A DNA stretch of 17,833 nucleotides, from contig DIPA01000093.1 in the NCBI GenBank assembly GCA_002427055.1, positions 1,834 through 19,666 on the forward strand, written 5' to 3'. Shown one piece after another: positions 14,114 to 17,833 of the stretch. A program made the translations under genes and the position numbers. How positions within the stretch are numbered: position 1 is the stretch's first letter; each line of letters starts with the position of its first letter. This DNA is from Firmicutes bacterium UBA5500. GTDB taxonomy: Bacteria; Bacillota; UBA994; UBA5500. Below the pieces are notes generated by a model that did no database searches, had not been told where the DNA came from, and saw only the letters and a program-made list of their open reading frames with translations.

Positions 14114-15436
14114 TCATTTGATTACTAGCAGGTTCTCCCACATTGCTAAGTACTCATCTTTGGTCATGGCTGGTTTGAATGCTTCTTTGATTTCACGTCC
14201 GACAGTGGCCTGGTCGAATAAGAGGTCAATCACTGTCATTGCCATGGCCTTAGCGGGAACAACATAGGCCATGTCAGGGTCAACAATCAGGTAATCGCGT
14301 GCATGTGCACTACCGGTAACCCCGCCCACTGAAGGATGAATGCCAGGCATGATATGCGTAATATCTCCCATATCGGTAGAACCAGCCATAGGCTCAGCGG
14401 GTATAACCCCTGCGGTGCCTAGCAGTTCAGCGCAATTTGACGCAAAAAGGGTTGCCAGCTGCTCGTCGTTAAACAGAGGGAGATAGCCGGGAATCTCATC
14501 TATAATGGCCTCCGCACCCACTGCCATGGCCCCGGCTTGTAAAGCGCGGTTAACCTTTTGGCCAGCGTCCATGATAGCATCAATGCTACGGCCACGAACA
14601 TAAGTCTCAATACGTACGTCAGCCGGGATGATATTCACTAGGTCTCCACCTTTAGTGATAATCGGGTGTACGCGAATGGAGTCTGCGTCCTTGAAAGTCT
14701 CGCGATTGGCGTGGATACCCATAAGGCCAAGCATAGCCGCATTAAGTGCATTTATTCCTTCATGTGGTGCTCCGCCAGCGTGAGCTTCCTTGCCGACATA
14801 CTTGATGGTCTTGCCAATAAAACCAGTAGATCCAATGCCTGGGCCGGGGATAAGCATCTGGCGTTCCGGATGGTTAGAGGCTAAATGGCACATCATGGCC
14901 ATGTCTATGTCATCAAATTCGCCTAACTTGAGTAGTTCTTGCTTGCCCCCAAGGAAAGCGATTTTCCCTTCACGGCGTAGCTTCTGGCGATAGTCTAGTT
15001 CTACGAACTCCTCGGCCGGCAAGGCAAAGAATACTACATCGCCATCAAGTTCGTTCATTACTCCCGAATCAACTAGGCCAAAGGCCGCACCCAGCATCAT
15101 GGCTGTCTGGGCATTGTGTCCGCAGGAGTGGGCTGCCCCTGTGTTCGGATCCGCATTGGGGTGGTCATGGCAGACAACCGCATCCATTTCACCCATAACA
15201 GCAACGCTTAGCTTGCTCTGTCGACCCGGCAAACGGGCTTTAAGGCCGGTTAGAGCTAGCCCCTTGCGATAGTCAAGCCCTAATGCTTTAAACTTCTCTT
15301 CCACTAGAGCGGCGGCTTTGTGTTCCTTATAACCCAGTTCCGGGTTCTTGAACATGGAGTCGCCAACAGCGATGATCTCCTCTGCTCGCTTATCGATGGC
15401 TTCGCATACTCGCTTCTTTAATTCAGCCTTTGTCAA
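14114..15436 (-). CDS. M20 family amidohydrolase, AbgB-like
   Basis: This 440-residue metallohydrolase resembles the AbgA/AbgB (p-aminobenzoyl-glutamate hydrolase) and PM20D2-like branch of M20. Visible metal-site elements are MGEMDAV (E83, D85), HSCGHN (C105, H107), LPAEEFVE (E142-E143) and MMCHLASNH (H184). The motifs GKEAHAGGAPHEGINALNA and GSTDMGDITHIMPGIHP are typical of this branch. The lid domain lies roughly in residues 210-330. The start is a TTG at 15436, with AAAGGAG about nine bases upstream; no in-frame ATG gives a better site. It lies downstream of the DUF3100 membrane pair on the same strand, separated by that operon's terminator, so read-through or separate transcription is possible. 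The likely role is hydrolysis of an imported N-acyl or aroyl amino acid in the cytoplasm; the exact substrate is unknown. Confidence 0.9.
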   Translation of the reverse strand: MTKAELKKRVCEAIDKRAEEIIAVGDSMFKNPELGYKEHKAAALVEEKFKALGLDYRKGLALTGLKARLPGRQSKLSVAVMGEMDAVVCHDHPNADPNTGAAHSCGHNAQTAMMLGAAFGLVDSGVMNELDGDVVFFALPAEEFVELDYRQKLRREGKIAFLGGKQELLKLGEFDDIDMAMMCHLASNHPERQMLIPGPGIGSTGFIGKTIKYVGKEAHAGGAPHEGINALNAAMLGLMGIHANRETFKDADSIRVHPIITKGGDLVNIIPADVRIETYVRGRSIDAIMDAGQKVNRALQAGAMAVGAEAIIDEIPGYLPLFNDEQLATLFASNCAELLGTAGVIPAEPMAGSTDMGDITHIMPGIHPSVGGVTGSAHARDYLIVDPDMAYVVPAKAMAMTVIDLLFDQATVGREIKEAFKPAMTKDEYLAMWENLLVIK

Positions 15437-15553
15437 TGAAATCGACTCCTTTCATTATGTATCAGTTCGCTACCTATGCCTATATTGCGCTGGATATTGG
15501 GCAACTTCCTATCTTAGTCTTGCCCATCCTGTCCGGGAGTATTGCGCTGAAAA

Positions 15554-15581
15554 AGGTCGGCCATTGCAAAATGGCCGACCT
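15554..15581 (-). terminator. Terminator of the DUF3100 membrane-protein operon
   Basis: AGGTCGGCCATT (15554-15565) and its exact complement (15570-15581) form a 12-bp stem with a 4-base loop. On the minus strand it is followed by a T-tract (CCTTTTTCAG). It lies 11 bp after the stop of the 148-residue membrane protein. Confidence 0.9.
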
Positions 15582-15591
15582 CCTTTATCGT

Positions 15592-16038
15592 CTAGATGGC
15601 GCCTGTTAGCTTAAGAACAACATGCGCGATAATAGCCGAACCAACATAGGTCCCTGCCAGCGCTAGCAGAGTAACAACAACAATTTTAAAGCCTTGGGTC
15701 TTGAAACTGTCTAGATCCTTACCGATAGAAATACCAGCATAGGACAGAATCGGAGTACAAAGGGCTAAGAACTGAACTTCGCCCACATACTTAGTCACCA
15801 AGTCAGCACCAGGTACGCCAGGAATTGAAGCAATGATAGCTAGAGCAGAAATATAGGCGATACTCGGTAGCTTAATCGGAGATACCCTTGATAACCCATA
15901 ACCTGCGATTACGATAACAAGCAGAATCAGCATGCCAGGAAGCGCGTCGACAGGATTGACTTTGAAGCCGACAAAGTTGCCTACTAGGGCTAAAATGCCA
16001 GAAATTATAAAGATGCGTAAAGCGCTAGAGAACTTCAT
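15592..16038 (-). CDS. Small membrane protein, partner of DUF3100 protein
   Basis: The 148-residue protein is almost entirely hydrophobic, with about five membrane segments (for example ALRIFIISGILALVGNFVGF, GMLILLVIVIAGYGL, LPSIAYISALAIIASI and the C-terminal IVVVTLLALAGTYVGSAIIAHVVL). Polar motifs SYAGISIGKDLDSFKTQ and TKYVGEVQF lie between helices. Its start codon overlaps the stop of the DUF3100 gene by one base (TAATG), with AGGAGG about ten bases upstream, so the two are translationally coupled and probably form one complex. I do not recognise a characterised family. The size pair (148 plus 267 residues) is reminiscent of two-subunit carriers such as MadL/MadM, but no sequence homology is claimed. 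A transporter role is an inference from topology and coupling. Confidence 0.8.
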   Translation of the reverse strand: MKFSSALRIFIISGILALVGNFVGFKVNPVDALPGMLILLVIVIAGYGLSRVSPIKLPSIAYISALAIIASIPGVPGADLVTKYVGEVQFLALCTPILSYAGISIGKDLDSFKTQGFKIVVVTLLALAGTYVGSAIIAHVVLKLTGAI

Positions 16039-16841
16039 TATTTAGCCGCCTCCTTCTTAGTTTCACCGGCAGCCGGTTTGCCGCCTAGCTTACGGTAGAG
16101 CCATTCGGTAATCGGAATAGCCAAGAAAAGACTCATATATAGTCCGTCTACGCTGGTAAGCAATTGGCTTGTAGCGGCAAAGGCACTTAGTTCAGCTTCC
16201 ATTTCCGGGAATGCAGCAACGGTGGGACCCATTGCGGCGGCCATCATGGATGCACTACCAGTACCGGCGGCCATAGCAAGCGCATAGGGGTGGAAAAGTC
16301 CGGTGCTGATCAAGACGCCAGCCAAAAGACCATTAAAGATGGCACCGAATAGAGTACCGGTGAAGTAGCCACCCATAACACCACGGCCTTCGTCGGAGTC
16401 GAGGCCATAGAGGTCAGAAATAATGGCTAGCGAACCCTCACGCGAAGTAGAGAAGCTAACACCGATGGCTTCGCGGCCCATACGGAAAACCAATACAGCT
16501 ACTGGCAAGGCGAAGAAGATGGTCCCTAGGTTACCAAATTCCTGCAAGATTAGAGCTGGACCAGCGGTGAAAATCTTGCTGAGGTTAGGGCCGATTGTGG
16601 TACCCATTTTGGCAGTGAGGTACATAACAGATAATCCGATATAGGGTGATGCGATGTCCATATCCTCCCGGTCAACTAAGCGCAGGGCAGGTAAGAACAT
16701 ACCGATGACCAGTGCATAAAGCATAGGGAGAAGCATCACGGTACCAGGTCCAAGCTGGAACCTCTTCGTACCAATGGCTTCAGCTATGACCACCATGACG
16801 AGTGCTAGTAAGTGTACCTTCCAATCACTTTTCTTATTCAC
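16038..16841 (-). CDS. DUF3100-like polytopic membrane protein
   Basis: The 267-residue product has about seven to eight membrane segments. It begins with WKVHLLALVMVVIAEAIGTK, a QLGPGTVMLLPMLYALVIGM stretch typical of DUF3100, and continues with GPALILQEFGNLGTIFFALPVAVL. A glycine- and alanine-rich motif (ALAMAAGTGSASMMAAAMGPT) and EGRGVMGGYFTGTLFGAIFNG may line a substrate path. The C-terminus is a short charged tail (KPAAGETKKEAAK). The start is a GTG at 16841 with AAGGAGG eight bases upstream. It is the first gene of an operon driven by the strong promoter at 17074-17102, behind a leader of about 225 bases with a small ORF and an inverted repeat. Function is not established; cotranscription with the 148-residue protein and the nearby M20 hydrolase suggest import of an amidohydrolase substrate. 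Confidence 0.75.
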   Translation of the reverse strand: MNKKSDWKVHLLALVMVVIAEAIGTKRFQLGPGTVMLLPMLYALVIGMFLPALRLVDREDMDIASPYIGLSVMYLTAKMGTTIGPNLSKIFTAGPALILQEFGNLGTIFFALPVAVLVFRMGREAIGVSFSTSREGSLAIISDLYGLDSDEGRGVMGGYFTGTLFGAIFNGLLAGVLISTGLFHPYALAMAAGTGSASMMAAAMGPTVAAFPEMEAELSAFAATSQLLTSVDGLYMSLFLAIPITEWLYRKLGGKPAAGETKKEAAK

Positions 16842-16865
16842 AGCGAAAACCTCCTTGGTGTAATT

Positions 16866-17006
16866 TAGGTGCTGCTTTACAGCAAGCTTTCCACATGGCT
16901 AGATAATCGTCTTTTTACAGCAGGGTAAGTTCAGCCTTAACTTCTTGTGGTTGGCGTTATCATGTTGCTAATAGACCATAGTCTAGCTTGTCGCTTGCAG
17001 CACCTA
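16866..17006 (-). promoter_or_regulatory. Leader inverted repeat ahead of the DUF3100 operon
   Basis: TAGGTGCTGC (16866-16875) and GCAGCACCTA (16997-17006) are exact 10-bp complements, 121 bp apart. They enclose a smaller TAGAC/GTCTA hairpin (about 16972-16985) and a GCTG/CAGC hairpin next to the near-operon arm. The near arm lies about 25 bases before the GTG start and close to its ribosome site. As RNA this would be a long-range P1-like stem, compatible with a riboswitch or other leader control. I match it to no known riboswitch class. Confidence 0.4.
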
Positions 17007-17034
17007 CCTTTGCTTTAACTGTGCTTTTGTACAT
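16960..17034 (-). CDS. 24-codon leader ORF upstream of the DUF3100 operon
   Basis: The ORF starts MYKSTVKAKVGAASDK and has 24 codons, with AAGGGGAG eight bases before its ATG. It begins about 30 bases after the predicted transcription start and overlaps the outer arm of the 10-bp inverted repeat, so ribosomes on it would disrupt that stem. Its stop overlaps an 8-codon ORF (ATGA). The arrangement resembles translational leader control. No run of one amino acid codon is present, so a classical amino acid attenuator is not indicated. Confidence 0.4.
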   Translation of the reverse strand: MYKSTVKAKVGAASDKLDYGLLAT

Positions 17035-17073
17035 CAAGAACTCCCCTTTTCTAAGGCTAGTAGCCACAGTACT

Positions 17074-17102
17074 ATTATAATTGTACTTAAGAGGTTTGTC
17101 GA
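17074..17102 (-). promoter_or_regulatory. Near-consensus promoter of the DUF3100 operon
   Basis: On the minus strand, TCGACA (17102-17097, 5 of 6) and a perfect TATAAT (17079-17074) are separated by exactly 17 bp. The predicted start is near 17067, giving a leader of about 225 bases. Confidence 0.75.
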
Positions 17103-17238
17103 CAATATCTTAATATATGGTGTCGCAGTCTGCGAAGTATGTCATTAGATAGGGAAACTCGGGCTTTTTGGTGTCCTATTTGCGTCATTAAATTACATAC
17201 TGTCGGTGTGGAAATATCCTTAGCAGGTTGGAGGGAAA

Positions 17239-17280
17239 ATGGGTATGGATGTGCAATCAAGTAGATTGAGGTGTTGTTGA
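17239..17280 (+). CDS. 13-codon ORF coupled to dnaX (putative leader peptide)
   Basis: ATG at 17239 follows GGAGGG closely (or ATG at 17245 at a better spacing) and opens a short frame, [13 protein letters not shown], whose TGA overlaps the dnaX ATG as TGATG. That is a coupling arrangement. The dnaX ribosome site GAGGTG lies inside this small ORF. The remaining gap 17103-17238 shows no clear gene or convincing promoter. Confidence 0.4.
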   Translation: MGMDVQSSRLRCC

Positions 17281-17833
17281 TGATATATCAGGCGTTATAC
17301 CGATCCTTTAGGCCACAGACTTTTGCAGACGTTGTTGGCCAGGACCATATTGTTCGGACCTTAGAAAACATGCTGCAGCAAGAACGCATCTACCACGCTT
17401 TCCTATTTTGTGGCCCCCGCGGCACGGGAAAAACTACCTTGGCAAAAATTTTGGCAAAGGCGCTTAACTGTATGGAGTTTGATAAGCCTACGCCAACTCC
17501 CTGTTTAACATGTGCTAGCTGTATTGGCATTAAGGAAGGCAGTAATCTTGATGTATTGGAGATAGATGGGGCCTCAAACCGGGGAATTGATGAAATTCGC
17601 GATTTGCGAGAGAGTGTTAAGTTTGCCCCCAGCCAAGGAAGATTCAAGGTATACATCATAGATGAGGTCCACATGTTAACAATGGAGGCATTTAATGCCT
17701 TGCTCAAGACTTTGGAGGAGCCCCCAAAGCATGTGGTCTTTGTTTTTGCTACTACCGAGGTGCAGAAATTGCCAGCAACAATTCTTTCGCGTGTGCAGCG
17801 TTTTGATTTCCGTCGCCTCAGCCAGAGTGTGAT
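17280..17833 (+). CDS. dnaX: DNA polymerase III subunit gamma/tau, N-terminal part (cut by window edge)
   Basis: The first 184 residues of the clamp-loader ATPase are present and run off the right edge. [21 protein letters not shown] is the canonical N-terminus. Walker A is GPRGTGKTT (45-53). The zinc site is C64, C75, C78 and C81 (NC, then CLTCASC). Walker B is IIDEVHML (126-133), and SRVQRF (170-175) contains the arginine finger of the SRC-type motif. It loads the beta sliding clamp at replication forks. GAGGTG lies six bases before the ATG at 17280; a TTG immediately upstream is possible but unneeded. An upstream 13-codon ORF overlaps the start. The gene is intact as far as seen and is divergent from the DUF3100 operon, sharing a 200-bp spacer with its strong promoter. 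Confidence 0.97.
   Translation, partial: MIYQALYRSFRPQTFADVVGQDHIVRTLENMLQQERIYHAFLFCGPRGTGKTTLAKILAKALNCMEFDKPTPTPCLTCASCIGIKEGSNLDVLEIDGASNRGIDEIRDLRESVKFAPSQGRFKVYIIDEVHMLTMEAFNALLKTLEEPPKHVVFVFATTEVQKLPATILSRVQRFDFRRLSQSV

Noticed and set aside
16866..17006. Mobile element bounded by the 10-bp inverted repeat before the DUF3100 operon
   Set aside because: No target duplication flanks it and it overlaps an ORF and leader; a leader RNA stem is the simpler reading.
1..17833. CRISPR arrays, tRNA genes or integron attC sites
   Set aside because: No regularly spaced repeats, cloverleaf sequence or attC core pairs were seen on either strand.

Overview
The window looks like a chromosomal segment of a Firmicute, probably a Clostridia-like anaerobe. 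The reasons are a long Gram-positive-type SRP RNA with an Alu domain, strong AGGAGG ribosome binding sites, frequent TTG/GTG starts, and dnaX downstream of the SRP RNA gene. The genus cannot be told from the sequence. Base composition looks roughly balanced throughout, and nothing suggests a phage or plasmid backbone.

Layout. 1-2578 (minus): an iron-sulfur flavoprotein-like FMN reductase, a 24-codon ORF, an M28 metallopeptidase and the N-terminal part of an ABC-2 exporter ATPase, running off the left edge. 2697-4482 (minus): a beta-propeller-like lipoprotein with its own terminator. 4648-6432 (plus): a DUF4153 membrane protein. 6433-6819: non-coding, with two strong terminators and a possible small RNA or attenuator. 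6820-7809 (plus): a YerB/DUF3048 lipoprotein. 8035-9201 (minus): an M20D amidohydrolase. 9319-11631 (minus): a tandem pair of paralogous imidazolonepropionase-like amidohydrolases. 11787-12148 (plus): the SRP RNA gene with promoter and terminator. 12598-14049 (plus): an SLC13/ArsB-type anion permease. 14114-15436 (minus): an AbgB-like M20 amidohydrolase. 15592-16841 (minus): a two-gene membrane module (DUF3100 plus a 148-residue partner) behind a near-consensus promoter. 17280-end (plus): the start of dnaX.

Function. Apart from ffs and dnaX, the theme is uptake and hydrolysis of peptides or N-substituted amino acids: five metallohydrolases (M28, M20D, M20, two amidohydrolases), a carboxylate-type permease and a probable two-subunit transporter. 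In many Firmicutes ffs lies close to dnaX; here about 5 kb of transport and hydrolase genes lies between them.

Main discovery. A 362-bp non-autonomous insertion element (12203-12564) sits in the leader of the SLC13 permease. It has imperfect terminal inverted repeats (GAGAC..CTGA / TCAG..GTCTC) exactly flanked by a 9-bp direct repeat, GGAGATAAA, on both sides. Its interior is packed with nested and crossing inverted repeats that allow mutually exclusive folds. It encodes no transposase, so it resembles a MITE with an elaborate internal structure. Second-tier observations are a leader ORF with a 10-bp inverted repeat ahead of the DUF3100 operon, a 13-codon ORF coupled to dnaX, and a possible small RNA between two terminators at 6526-6719.
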